A DNA stretch of 64,000 bases from Nocardia pseudobrasiliensis NBRC 108224 (GTDB lineage: Bacteria; Actinomycetota; Actinomycetes; Mycobacteriales; Mycobacteriaceae), in assembly GCF_001613105.1 (NCBI RefSeq), contig NZ_BDBS01000043.1:53168-117167 (forward strand). The letters run 5' to 3'. Of this stretch, positions 16,630-25,336 are shown piece after piece. Within the stretch, counting starts at the first letter, position 1. Every line of letters begins with the position of its first letter. The notes under the pieces were generated by a model. That model ran no database searches. It was not told the origin of the DNA and was given only the letters and a program-made list of their open reading frames with translations. The translations under genes were made by a program, and so were the position numbers.

Positions 16630-17182
16630 GGTGCCCGGCGGCGCGCAGTGCGGCCCAACTGCCCGCGGCGCGGTCGCGGGCCGAGACGACGGTGATCGGG
16701 CTCGGCCAGGCGATGGCCAGTTCGGGATCGTCGTGGGCGACCGCCAGGTCCTCGGCCGGATCGTGCGGGCGGTCGATGCGGTAGCACACGTCGGCGACCT
16801 CGGTCAGCGCCTGGAATCCGTGCAGGAACCCCGGCGGGACGTACAGAGTGCGAAAGTCGTTGTCGTCCAGCAGGAATGCCTGACAGCCTCCGAAGGTGGG
16901 CGAATCCGGACGGATATCGATCAGCACGTCGTACACCGCGCCGTGCGCGCAGCGCACCAGCTTCGCCTCGCCGCGCCCGGACCGGCCGTGCAGACCGCGA
17001 ACCACCCCGCGCACCGAACGCGACTGCGAATCCTGCACGAAGGCCGCCGCGGCCCCGGCGACACCCAGCCGGGCGTCGAATTCCTGCGCGTCGAAAGTGC
17101 GTGTGAACAAACCTCTTTCGTCGCGATGCGGTTGCGGGGTCAGCACCAGGACGTCCGCCAGTTCGGCCGGTTCGATGAGCAC
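16613..17182 (-). CDS. dTDP-4-dehydrorhamnose 3,5-epimerase-like protein (RmlC family)
   Basis: A 189-residue cupin of the RmlC family. It has DERGLFTRTFD, RGLHGRSG with the conserved histidine, the KLVRCAHGAVYDVLIDIRPDSPTFG strand pair and LYVPPGFLHGFQ. RmlC enzymes epimerise C3 and/or C5 of 4-keto-6-deoxy sugar nucleotides, giving L-sugars; one-carbon epimerases share the fold. The catalytic His/Tyr/Asp set is only partly visible, so exact activity is open. It is convergent with the NDP-sugar epimerase gene and divergent from the second methyltransferase-like gene, 56 bases away. The GTG start has no clear ribosome site. Confidence 0.82.
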   Translation of the reverse strand: MLIEPAELADVLVLTPQPHRDERGLFTRTFDAQEFDARLGVAGAAAAFVQDSQSRSVRGVVRGLHGRSGRGEAKLVRCAHGAVYDVLIDIRPDSPTFGGCQAFLLDDNDFRTLYVPPGFLHGFQALTEVADVCYRIDRPHDPAEDLAVAHDDPELAIAWPSPITVVSARDRAAGSWAALRAAGHLTPRS

Positions 17183-17238
17183 CAGGCCATGGTGTCACGC
17201 GACGGATGCGCCGAGCGAGCGAATGGCGAGGCGACGCC

Positions 17239-18348
17239 GTGAACCGTTCCGAAACGTCTCCCCCCGCCGTCGCGGGCTGTCGGGCCTGCGGTTCGACGAT
17301 GCTGCGCACCGTGCTGGATCTGGGCGAAATGCCCGCGGCCGATCATTTTCCGCACCGCGAGGAATCATTCGACGCCGACCCCCTACACGCCCTGGCGATG
17401 GCGCTGTGCGAGCGCTGCGGACTGGCCCAGCTGGCCGAGGACGATACGGTCACCGACGAACCGCGCGGCGTCGAACCGCGGGCGCTGCGCGAACAGGCCG
17501 CCGACGCGGTCCGGCGTATCGCCGCCACGGGCATGCTGCGCGGACGCACGGTTCGCGAATTCGGCAGTCCGCACGGCGGCACCTGGCTGCCGCTGCTCGC
17601 CGCCCACGGCTGCCTCGAAATCGCGCACGCCCCGGCCGATATCGTGGTGGACAGCTTCGGCATCATGCACGCGCCCGACCAACGCGCCGCCGCGGCCGAG
17701 CGCGCGGCCGCGGTCCGCGCGGGCGGGGTGCTGCTACTGCAATTCCATTCGCTGGCCGCGATTCTCGCGCAGCGCCAGTGGAACGCGCTGCGCCACGGCC
17801 ACTTCGCCTACTACTCGCTGACCGCCCTGTGCGAGCTGTTCGCCGCGGCCGGACTGTATCCGGCCACCGCCTGGGAATTCGATCTGTACGGCGGCACGGT
17901 ACTGGTCGCATTCGTGCACCGGGCGGTGACGCCCGATCCGCGCGTGCGCGAGATCCTCGAATCCGAGGCCGGGCTCACCGATCCGGCGACGCTGGCGCCC
18001 CTGCAGGACAGTGCCGATCGCCAGGCCGCGGCGCTGCGTCACTGGCTCGGCCACGAGGCCGATCGCCATCACCGGATCTACGCCTACGGCGCGGCCTCGC
18101 GCGCGGTCGCGCTGTTCGCCCGCGCCGGTCTGCGTCGCTCGCAGCTGGCCGGTGTTGCCGACGCCTCGCTCACCAAACAGGGTCGACGCATGCCGGGCAC
18201 CGATATTCCGATCATCTGTCCGGCCGAACTCGTTGCGGCACAGCCGGATCGAATCTTACTGACCCTGCCCGACCTCGCCCGCGAGGTCGAGGAGAGTCTG
18301 CCCAGCCTGCGTGGGCGCTGGGTGGTGGAGATACCGCAACCGCCGTGA
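17239..18348 (+). CDS. degenerate paralog of the sugar C-methyltransferase
   Basis: A 369-residue relative of the protein at 12934-14172, with the same cysteine pairs (CRACGS, CERCGLAQL) and the same C-terminal domain (YAYGAASRAVALF). The SAM motif is altered to VREFGSPHGGTW. About 35 residues that follow it in the intact paralog are missing, and the catalytic YHEHFQYYT is replaced by RHGHFAYYS. It may be catalytically dead, have a changed substrate, or act as a partner subunit. The start is the GTG at 17239 after GGCGAGG; the frame itself is open from 17206. The C-terminal ketosugar-binding part looks well kept. Confidence 0.8.
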   Translation: MNRSETSPPAVAGCRACGSTMLRTVLDLGEMPAADHFPHREESFDADPLHALAMALCERCGLAQLAEDDTVTDEPRGVEPRALREQAADAVRRIAATGMLRGRTVREFGSPHGGTWLPLLAAHGCLEIAHAPADIVVDSFGIMHAPDQRAAAAERAAAVRAGGVLLLQFHSLAAILAQRQWNALRHGHFAYYSLTALCELFAAAGLYPATAWEFDLYGGTVLVAFVHRAVTPDPRVREILESEAGLTDPATLAPLQDSADRQAAALRHWLGHEADRHHRIYAYGAASRAVALFARAGLRRSQLAGVADASLTKQGRRMPGTDIPIICPAELVAAQPDRILLTLPDLAREVEESLPSLRGRWVVEIPQPP

Positions 18349-18463
18349 GAACCGGCCGTGCGGGGTGTTCCACAGATCGGGGCCGCACCCGGGTGGGTGC
18401 GGAGATGACACACAGGGACGACGCGTCCGGCACGACGCGCCGGTAGATGAGGAATCGCAAACC

Positions 18464-19087
18464 ATGAAGCACACGACCCAGCGCGCGCTCGCGCGCACCA
18501 CCGTCGCCGCGGCCGCGGCAGCGGGTTTGATCGCCGGAACCGGTATCGCCGATGCCGGGGTCGACAGCGCCAACAGCATCGTCGATCACAGCCAACGCAC
18601 CGTCCAGGCGATCTCCGAGGACACCCACATCAATTTCGTCCCGCCGCTGGACGGCAATCCGCTCACCCGTGAGTGGTTCCACAACGGCCGGGCCAGCTAC
18701 AAGGTGTCCGGTCCCGAGGCCGAGAAGTGGCACGGGCACATCACCATCGGCTACATGGTCGGCTACCCGGCCACGCTCAACGGCAAGATCAAGTTCCAGT
18801 ACCAGACCCCCGGCCTGGAACTCGAACTCGGTGATACGCCGAAGCTGGACTTCTTCGATCTGATTCCCCGGCTGGGGGTCGAGGTGGAGGTCGGCTTCGG
18901 TCCCGGCATCCAGAGCATCGACTGCGCCGGCGGGGACGTCTCCGGGACCGAGGGCTTCATCCAGATGTCCGGCTTCCACGGCACCGTCACCGGCGTGATC
19001 GGCCAGACCACCATCCGGCCCTATGTGAAAGTGGTCAGCGACCAGGGCGATACCGTGATCACCTACGGTCCGCTCTCGACCATCTGA
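18464..19087 (+). CDS. MspA-family outer-membrane porin
   Basis: A 207-residue secreted protein with a cleavable signal peptide (about residues 1-31, ending ADA). The mature part follows the MspA pattern: FVPPLDGNPLTREWFHNGRASYKV, then WHGHITIGYMVGYP, a FGPGIQSI loop and SGTEGFIQMSGFHGTVTGVIGQTTIRPYVK. MspA porins form octameric channels in the mycolic-acid outer membrane for small hydrophilic solutes. The ATG at 18464 has TGAGGAA about ten bases upstream. It lies within the glycan locus, on its own, and overlaps the convergent glycosyltransferase gene by 29 bases. It supports an organism with a mycomembrane. Confidence 0.9.
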   Translation: MKHTTQRALARTTVAAAAAAGLIAGTGIADAGVDSANSIVDHSQRTVQAISEDTHINFVPPLDGNPLTREWFHNGRASYKVSGPEAEKWHGHITIGYMVGYPATLNGKIKFQYQTPGLELELGDTPKLDFFDLIPRLGVEVEVGFGPGIQSIDCAGGDVSGTEGFIQMSGFHGTVTGVIGQTTIRPYVKVVSDQGDTVITYGPLSTI

Positions 19088-19895
19088 ACAGTCCCGCCGC
19101 ACGAACCCGCAGCCGCTCGGCCGCCTGTCCGACCAGGCGCAGATCTCCGGTCAACACATCGGAGGTCGCGATCAGGTCCGGATATTCGCGGCCGAGCCGG
19201 TGGTGGAACCGCGCCATCTCGGTGAGCTTGGATACCGTCGAGGTGCTGCTGCACAGGTTGAACGACGAATTGCGCCAAGCCGCGAGGATATTGGTCATTC
19301 CGTAGAACAGCCCGAACTCACAGACGCGGGCGAACAGATCCACATCCATCGGGAACACCAGATCGCCGCGGAAGCCGCCGACGCGTTCGAAATCGCCGCG
19401 CCGGAACATCGCCGCCGCGGTCGGACCGAAATCGGCCGGGCCGCGCCGCACGATGGTGCGCATGAGCGCCCGGGCGGGCTGCGGGCCCAGCAGACCCGGC
19501 AGCCCCAGATCGGTCTCCTCGACCTCGCCCGCCTCGTCGATCACCTCGAATTTCGATGCGCTGCACGCGATATCGCGATCGGCCATCAACTCCAGCTGCG
19601 CCTTCAACGCTCCGGGCAGCAGGATGTCGTCGGCGCACACCACCTTCACCAGTTCACCGGACGACAGCGCGATCGCCTTGTTCCAGTTCTCCCCGATGTC
19701 GAGGACGTACTCGTTGCGGTGCAGTCGAATTCGGTGATCGTCGAAGGAGTTCACGATCGCCGAGGTGGCATCGGTGCTGGCATTGTCGAGCACCGCGATC
19801 TCGGCCTCGACATCCTGGTCGAGGATCGAGCGCAGCGTGGTCTCCAGGGTGCGGGCGGCATTGTAGGCCGGAACGCACACCGACAGTGAGGTCAT
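19059..19895 (-). CDS. family 2 glycosyltransferase
   Basis: A 278-residue inverting GT2 enzyme without membrane helices. The N-terminal strand LSVCVPAYNAA, the nucleotide-binding DNASTDAT and the DXD-type metal site VCADD (about residues 84-88) are all present. FPMDVDLFARV is probably the catalytic-base region. It should add one sugar to the lipid-linked repeat unit of the locus. The ATG at 19895 follows AAGGGGGACAG and overlaps the stop of the pyruvyl transferase gene as ATGA, so the two are coupled. The donor sugar is unknown. Confidence 0.88.
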   Translation of the reverse strand: MTSLSVCVPAYNAARTLETTLRSILDQDVEAEIAVLDNASTDATSAIVNSFDDHRIRLHRNEYVLDIGENWNKAIALSSGELVKVVCADDILLPGALKAQLELMADRDIACSASKFEVIDEAGEVEETDLGLPGLLGPQPARALMRTIVRRGPADFGPTAAAMFRRGDFERVGGFRGDLVFPMDVDLFARVCEFGLFYGMTNILAAWRNSSFNLCSSTSTVSKLTEMARFHHRLGREYPDLIATSDVLTGDLRLVGQAAERLRVRAAGLFRWSRADRR

Positions 19896-21196
19896 CTGTC
19901 CCCCTTGGCCGGAACCGTCGACGGTACGCCCTCGACGAGCCGGACGATCCGGTCCAGCCCGCAGCGGGCGGCATCGATCTGTTCGATCGCTTTGTGCCGC
20001 AACGGCTCCCGCAGTGCGGGCGCCTGCTCCCACTGCTCACGGATGGCCGCGGTCAGCGTGCGGCCCAGCGCGGCGTCGCGCAGATCGACCACCCGCAGGC
20101 CGGTGCCGAACATTTCGGCCAAGCCGTGGAATTTGTCGTCGTAGTAGCGCGAGGCAGTGATGCCGACCGCCGGAATGCCCTGGGAGAGCGCGAAAACCGC
20201 CAGATGGTAGGCGCTGGTGACGACCACCCGGCAGCGCGAGACCTGCCGCGCGACGTCGGCCGCGGTGGCGCCACGACCCACCGGCCGCCGCGTCCGCACC
20301 GCACCCGCGAGCAGCGGCAGGGTGCAGCGCCGGTCCTCGGAGTCGTATTCGGAGATGATCAGCGGCGACAGGGCGGCGTCGAATTCGGCCGCCAGCCCGC
20401 GCGCCGTACTGCCCAGCACGGCCCGCGCCTCCACACTGACACGCGCGTAATCGGCCACGCGCAAACAGATTCCGAGGTCGGGGCCGATACTCGCGGTGCG
20501 CAGCCGATATGCCAGCTCCACCGCGTCGTCGCCGGTGACCAGGATCCGATCCGCGGACACGCCCAGTTCGGCCAGCAGCGCCGGACCGCGGCGGCCCTCG
20601 CGCAGCGCGATGAATCCGACCTCGGGCAACACCTTCGCGGCCCGACCGAGCAGCTGCGGATCGTCGATCGGCCCGATGCCCTGTCCGATCATGGCCGTCG
20701 GAATGCCGTGGGCCTGAGCGTATTCGAGCAGATTCAGCGTGCGATGCGCCTGATACCGGTCGACGTCGGTGAAGTAGCCGCCGCCCTGCGCCAGCACCAG
20801 CGAGGCCCCGGCGACCGCCGCGGGCAACGGCGGTGCGGGCGGCTCGCCCGCGGACCCGCCGCCACCGCGCCGCAATCGGCGCACCCACGATTTCGGCCCG
20901 TCGGTGCGCGCCCGCCACTGCAGCGCGGCCACACCCACAGCCCGGTCCCATGCCCGCGTCCCGGGCCAATCCCCGCCGCTGTCCAGGCAGATCGGTTCCG
21001 CCTGCGGCAGTAGGGCCCGCAGAATTCGCGGCTGATCGGTGAGCATCCCGATCCGCGCATCCGGCCAGCGCTCCCGCAACCGCCGTACGGTCACGTCCAT
21101 CATGGCGATATCGCCGCGGTTACGCAGCCAGTACTCACCATTCTCGACCAGTACTCGGATGTCCGCGGCATCGGATCTGGCGCCGAACTTCCCCAC
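19892..21196 (-). CDS. polysaccharide pyruvyl transferase family protein
   Basis: A 434-residue protein of the CsaB/polysaccharide pyruvyl transferase family. It has the N-terminal NRGDIAMMDVTVRRL, the glycine-rich LVLAQGGGYFTD, IGQGIGP, then RVVVTSAYHLAVFALSQGIPAVGI and YYDDKFHGLAEMFG typical of the C-terminal lobe. Members transfer pyruvate from phosphoenolpyruvate to sugar hydroxyls, giving acidic ketal groups. The likely start is the GTG at 21196 with GAAGGAA upstream; the frame stays open much further, but that part has no family features. It is coupled to the GT2 gene, so the glycan is probably pyruvylated. Confidence 0.85.
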   Translation of the reverse strand: MGKFGARSDAADIRVLVENGEYWLRNRGDIAMMDVTVRRLRERWPDARIGMLTDQPRILRALLPQAEPICLDSGGDWPGTRAWDRAVGVAALQWRARTDGPKSWVRRLRRGGGGSAGEPPAPPLPAAVAGASLVLAQGGGYFTDVDRYQAHRTLNLLEYAQAHGIPTAMIGQGIGPIDDPQLLGRAAKVLPEVGFIALREGRRGPALLAELGVSADRILVTGDDAVELAYRLRTASIGPDLGICLRVADYARVSVEARAVLGSTARGLAAEFDAALSPLIISEYDSEDRRCTLPLLAGAVRTRRPVGRGATAADVARQVSRCRVVVTSAYHLAVFALSQGIPAVGITASRYYDDKFHGLAEMFGTGLRVVDLRDAALGRTLTAAIREQWEQAPALREPLRHKAIEQIDAARCGLDRIVRLVEGVPSTVPAKGDR

Positions 21197-21437
21197 TCTG
21201 TCGTTCCTTCCGCACGTCCGGCCCCACCGGCTCATCGGTTTCGGAGAAGCAGCACTGCCACCTGAACCACCATCGCACCATGCCGCGACCCCGTTACGCA
21301 ATATTGCGAAATGCGTTCGGTACCAAAGGGTTCCGGTCGGTTCTCTTCGCCGCCCCGGCCGATTACGGCACCAGAGCCGTGGGCTCCTCGCCGCCGGTGC
21401 CGGTGTTAATTTTCTCGTAGAAAGGGGGCTTTCGACG

Positions 21438-21817
21438 ATGACACCGCAAGCCGATCTGACCAAACTCGGCATCATGGCCGATACGCTGCACGGATCGGGC
21501 GGCCAGGCCGCCGGATTCAACGGGATCGAGGGGTCCCGGCGGCGCTGCTCCTCCCCAGTTGGATTCACTGGGGCGTGACGCTGCGGGCGGTCGCCGAAGC
21601 CGCGAAGTTGGCCGTCAACGTTCAAGACGTCCTGATACCAGCGGTTTCCGCGCGACTGCGGGAGATCGGCGATCTCATGCACGCCGCACCGTCGAATTCA
21701 GGCGGCGATATACAGACCGCCCTGGTGATGTGAGGGCCTGAAGGTCGCGCGACAAAATGGAGCAGGCCAAGGAGGACGGCAAGACCGTGCCGCAGATCGA
21801 GCACGGCCACTGATGGC
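21438..21817 (+). pseudogene. frameshifted remnant of a small ESX-like or hypothetical protein
   Basis: An ATG at 21438 after GAAAGGGGG gives about 30 protein-like residues (LTKLGIMADTLHGSGGQAAG). The frame then turns Arg/Ser rich. From about 21539 a frame shifted by two reads AVAEAAKLAVNVQDVLIPAV and RLREIGDLMHAAP, ending in TGA at 21731-21733. A third fragment, RDKMEQAKEDGKTVPQIEHGH, ends in TGA at 21815-21817. Together they look like a helical protein of about 100-120 residues, the size of WXG100-type proteins, broken by frameshifts. The true family is not recognised. A sequencing error cannot be excluded for a single shift, but two or more suggest decay. Confidence 0.5.
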
Positions 21818-21840
21818 GGCCACGGGGTCCCATCGTCTGC

Positions 21841-22174
21841 GTGAGCGCCAGCGCGGTGGCCCGCGGGGGCGACGGTACTGCTGCTCGGGCGCATCTGGCA
21901 GGCCGGCGATATCGGCGTGAACGCCACGACCAACGGGTCGGCGCTGGTGCTGCTGCATCTGCCCGCCGTCTTCGCCGTCGCGCTCGCGGCCAGCGGGGGT
22001 GTCTACGCGCTCGCGCGAAGTACCGGCGGCGCAACGGTTCTCGCCGGTTCGGGCGCGGTGGTCGCGGCGGGACTGGTCGTATGGCTCACGCTGTGGCGGT
22101 TCCACGGCGGCGACTACCCCTCGGACTGTGTTGCCGGTGCGCCGTCGTGGTGGCCCGGGTGGATTCCGCTGTAG
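21841..22174 (+). pseudogene. small membrane protein gene with a probable frameshift at a G run
   Basis: From 21917 an 85-residue frame has two hydrophobic helices (LVLLHLPAVFAVALAASGGV and VLAGSGAVVAAGLVVWLTLW) and protein-like codon use. Upstream, the same frame also reads ATVLLLGRIWQAGDIG, which looks like real coding sequence, but it has no start codon. A GTG at 21841 would supply one if one base were removed in the GGGGG at 21864-21868. Either the gene is broken or the run is miscounted. If intact it would be about 110 residues. No family is recognised; the C-terminus ends next to the convergent peptidase gene. Confidence 0.45.
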
Positions 22175-23737
22175 CTAGCGCATGCGCTCCTGCAGGGCGA
22201 GCACGCGACGCAGCGCCGCGCGGTCGCTCACCACGGTGTCGTAGAGCCACGCCAGATCGTATTTGAGCGCGGTACGCGACGCGCCGTCCAGGTAGATCAT
22301 GTGGCCGGAGGGGTAGAAGCGGATGTGCAGGTTCCCGCGGACCGTCGCATCCTCGAGCGGCATCTGCTGCAGATCCAGGACGGTCTGGAAGAACGGGGTC
22401 ACGAAGTCGTAGAAACCGTTGGCCGACAACACTTTCAGATCGATATTGATGGCCATGAGCGCCGCCAGGTCGGCGGCGGTGTAGAGCGCGTCGGGACCCT
22501 GCTTCGCGCCGGTGGGATCGACATGGGTGTAGTCCCAGTTCTGGAAGACCTGGTCGTTGAGGTCGGTGTAGGCCGAGTTCGAGGTGAACTTCAGCTGCTC
22601 GTTGAGGTACAGATTCCACATCGCGGTGTAGACGCCCGAGACCGCGGCCATGGTCGGATCGTTACCGCCCGAGGCCGGATCGACCTTGCCCGCGATACCG
22701 GAGTCGATCCCGGTGACCCGCCCGTCGTAGGCGCCGAGCGCCCGGCTGCGATCCGCGAGCAATGCGGTCAAAAACGGCCAGCCGATGAACAGACTCCAGG
22801 ACAGCAGGGTGTTCTTGTCGATGCCGGTGTAGGACGCGAGCTGGTCCACTGTCGCCGGATCGGATTTCGGAAAATCCTGCAGCGCTTGCAGATACGGTCC
22901 GACGGAAAACCGCTCCACCTCGGTCGCGAAGGCGGGCAGATCCGGCGGCGGCGGGTCGATGCCGAGGCGCTTGTGATACCAGGCATCGGCCGCCGCGGTC
23001 GGCAGCAGCCCGATCGGATTGCCGACCTGGCGGTAGTCCAGGATCGACGACTGCAGCGTCACCCCGTTCAGATCGACGCCGTCCTCGTGCAGCCGGTAGG
23101 CCACCACACAGCTGCGCGCGGTGCCGTAGGATTCGCCGAACAGGAACTTCGGCGAGTTCCAGCGGTTGTTCTTCGTCAGATACCGCTTGATGAAGTCCTT
23201 GATCGAATTCGCATCGGCGTCGGTGCCCCAGAACTCCCGATTCCGATGCGGCGCGACCGCCGCGGAATAGCCGGTGCCGACCGGATTGATGAAGACCAGA
23301 TCGCTGCGATCGATCAGGCTGTCGGTATTGTCCTCCATCGAATAGGGCGCGGGCGGCGTGAAATCCGGCATCTTGGTCTTGATCCGCCGCGGCGCGAACG
23401 ATCCCAGCAGCACGAACACCGCCGAGGAGCCGGGCCCGCCGTTGTAGAAGAAGGTGACCGGCCGGGTCTCCTCTCGCTGCCCGTCCTGAGTGAACGCGAC
23501 GTAGAAGATCTTCGCGTTCGGGGCGGAACTGCTCGGATCGACCGTGACCAGATGGCCCGCGGTCGCGGTGTAGACGATCTCCCGCCCGTCGATCGTGATC
23601 GAATGATGCGTCACCGCCGCGGTTTCGGTGGTATCGGTGACGCTGTCGTCCGGCCCGTTGCCGTACACGACCGGATCGAAGAAAGGCTGATCGCCGCTCT
23701 CGTCGAGAAACGGACCCACGACTCCACTCACCCGCAC
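22175..23737 (-). CDS. S10-family serine carboxypeptidase-like peptidase
   Basis: About 520 residues from the GTG at 23737. It shows the S10 hallmarks: oxyanion segment FFYNGGPGSSAVF, catalytic serine in LFGESYGTARS, a downstream SANGFYDFVTPFF strand for the aspartate region, and PSGHMIYLDG for the histidine. These enzymes cleave C-terminal residues from peptides or act as acyltransferases. No signal peptide is seen on this start, so the place of action is unclear. The frame is open further upstream, but that part is Arg/Ser rich. The methyltransferase gene ends 79 bases upstream on the same strand. Confidence 0.82.
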   Translation of the reverse strand: MRVSGVVGPFLDESGDQPFFDPVVYGNGPDDSVTDTTETAAVTHHSITIDGREIVYTATAGHLVTVDPSSSAPNAKIFYVAFTQDGQREETRPVTFFYNGGPGSSAVFVLLGSFAPRRIKTKMPDFTPPAPYSMEDNTDSLIDRSDLVFINPVGTGYSAAVAPHRNREFWGTDADANSIKDFIKRYLTKNNRWNSPKFLFGESYGTARSCVVAYRLHEDGVDLNGVTLQSSILDYRQVGNPIGLLPTAAADAWYHKRLGIDPPPPDLPAFATEVERFSVGPYLQALQDFPKSDPATVDQLASYTGIDKNTLLSWSLFIGWPFLTALLADRSRALGAYDGRVTGIDSGIAGKVDPASGGNDPTMAAVSGVYTAMWNLYLNEQLKFTSNSAYTDLNDQVFQNWDYTHVDPTGAKQGPDALYTAADLAALMAINIDLKVLSANGFYDFVTPFFQTVLDLQQMPLEDATVRGNLHIRFYPSGHMIYLDGASRTALKYDLAWLYDTVVSDRAALRRVLALQERMR

Positions 23738-23816
23738 CGACCCCCTACGTCGCCGGATCCCCTGCACAACCAGGGGTTTCAAGCCTACGCTCGACGCGCG
23801 GGCCCGGCGTCGGCCG

Positions 23817-24680
23817 TTACGGACGCGATACCGATCGGCGCACCGCGACGATACTGCCGGTGCCGGGGTCGGACACCGCGACCGGACGGCCGAGCGGGGC
23901 GACCATATCGTTCCACGCGCGGAACTCGGTGGCCCAGCCGAGATCGTCGAGCCAGCCCTCGGCGTCGAACTCCGGGACACCGTCGGGGATTTTCGCGGCG
24001 GGTTCGGACGCGCCCGCCACGAGGCGACGCAGGCCGCGGTAGGGCTCGCCGTCGGGGACAGTCACGAATCGGGCCGTGCCGAACAGGCTGCCGGCGGCCG
24101 ACAGATCGGTGAGGGTTCGCACCACGCCCCGGCTCCAGTCCCGCGACAGCGAGCCCAGGGTGCCCTCGTCCACCCAGAATGTCGGCAGCTCGGGCCGAAA
24201 CCCTCCGTCCAACAGCGCGTTCCGCCATTCGCCGCCCAGATCGGCGATCAGAACATGCCGCGCGCACGTCGGGACGGCCCCCGCCTGCCGCAGCACCGGC
24301 TCCTTGAACGCGAAAAGCTCGGGTAGGTCGATCTCGAAGACGGCCGTCTCCGCCGGTAATCCCATCCGGAACGCCCGGGTGTCCAAACCCGCACCGAGCA
24401 GGACGATCTGGCGGATCCCGCGCGCCAGCGCCTCCCGGAACCGATCGTCGACCAACCGCACCCCGACCGTGCGCCCCTCGTAGAACTGATCGGCCACGGT
24501 CAGCATCTGCTCCCACCGTGCCGCCTCGAACCCCGCCCGCGCCGCCGCCACGAACGCACCGGCCAGCGGATCCTCGTACAACCGATCCGCCCGCTCGCTC
24601 TCCCGCGCGCGAATGACCGCCACCCCGATCGCCGTCACCGCGATGCCGTCCACCGGCACATTCGACACCGACTCGAACAT
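23817..24680 (-). CDS. SAM-dependent methyltransferase, leucine carboxyl methyltransferase-like (TIGR00027 type)
   Basis: A 287-residue protein of the group greatly expanded in mycobacteria and nocardiae. The signatures are AIGVAVIRARES near the N-terminus, YEDPLAGAFV, the SAM motif VLLGAGLDTRAFR (about 93-105) and VFEIDLPEL. The substrates of this group are mostly unknown; O-methylation of carboxyl or hydroxyl groups is the family chemistry. GAGGGAGGGG lies just before the ATG. It is divergent from a TetR gene 100 bases away, which may regulate it. Confidence 0.87.
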   Translation of the reverse strand: MFESVSNVPVDGIAVTAIGVAVIRARESERADRLYEDPLAGAFVAAARAGFEAARWEQMLTVADQFYEGRTVGVRLVDDRFREALARGIRQIVLLGAGLDTRAFRMGLPAETAVFEIDLPELFAFKEPVLRQAGAVPTCARHVLIADLGGEWRNALLDGGFRPELPTFWVDEGTLGSLSRDWSRGVVRTLTDLSAAGSLFGTARFVTVPDGEPYRGLRRLVAGASEPAAKIPDGVPEFDAEGWLDDLGWATEFRAWNDMVAPLGRPVAVSDPGTGSIVAVRRSVSRP

Positions 24681-24748
24681 GACCCCTCCCTCGAATTAAC
24701 TTGTCGCCCGGCTAGTAATCCGCGCGTACGCCAGACGCTAGGCTCCTA

Positions 24749-24764
24749 CTTGCCGGTCGTCAAG
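24749..24764. promoter_or_regulatory. inverted repeat between the methyltransferase and TetR genes
   Basis: CTTG and CAAG flank eight bases (CCGGTCGT). A related ACTTGTCGCCCGG stands at 24699-24711. The pair may be an operator for the adjacent TetR, which would control both divergent genes. The arms are short, so support is modest. Confidence 0.3.
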
Positions 24765-24780
24765 CAAATGAGAGGGGCCG

Positions 24781-25335
24781 ATGGACAGGCGACGCAGTGA
24801 TACCCGCGAGCGGATTCGCGCCGTGGCGATGGAGTTGTTCGCCGAGCGCGGCTACGACAAGACCTCGCTGCGCGAGATCGCCGAACGCCTCCAGGTCACC
24901 AAAGCCGCGCTCTACTACCACTTCCGCACCAAAGAGGACATCGTCGCCAGCCTGTCGGAGGATCTGCGCCGCGGCATCGACGAGATCGTGCGCTGGGCCG
25001 AGACCACTCCACCGGGCAGCGAACGCGCCGAGCAGATCGTGCTGCGCTACGGCGTGCTGCTGCACGGCCTCGGCAAGGAGATGATCCGCTTCTGGGCCGA
25101 AAACCAGTCCGCCTTCCGCGATCTCGGCATCGGCGCCAGCCTGCGCTACCAGTTCCGGGTGCTGGCGGATCTCATGACCGCACCCGACCACACCCCGCTG
25201 GCCGTCTTCCACGCCCGCCAGGCGCTGTTGGCCATCAGCTGGAGTCTGTCGATGATGGGGGATCTGGAGCTCGACGACGAGCACAGCCGCGCGGCCGCCA
25301 CCCGCATCGCCCTCGATATCGTCGCCCGCATGTGA
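24781..25335 (+). CDS. TetR-family transcriptional regulator
   Basis: A 184-residue regulator with the helix-turn-helix at about residues 23-52 (TSLREIAERLQVTKAALYYHFRTKEDI). The helical C-terminal ligand domain is not assigned to a subfamily. GAGAGGGG lies directly upstream of the ATG. It is divergent from the methyltransferase gene and its stop is one base from the convergent deformylase gene. Local control of the methyltransferase/peptidase pair is a reasonable guess from position. Confidence 0.88.
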   Translation: MDRRRSDTRERIRAVAMELFAERGYDKTSLREIAERLQVTKAALYYHFRTKEDIVASLSEDLRRGIDEIVRWAETTPPGSERAEQIVLRYGVLLHGLGKEMIRFWAENQSAFRDLGIGASLRYQFRVLADLMTAPDHTPLAVFHARQALLAISWSLSMMGDLELDDEHSRAAATRIALDIVARM

Positions 25336-25336
25336 C

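Noticed and set aside
22177..22188. 12-bp palindrome AGCGCATGCGCT at the end of the S10 peptidase gene
   Set aside because: Explained by the coding sequence at the C-terminus; too short and loopless for a convincing terminator, though it lies between convergent genes.
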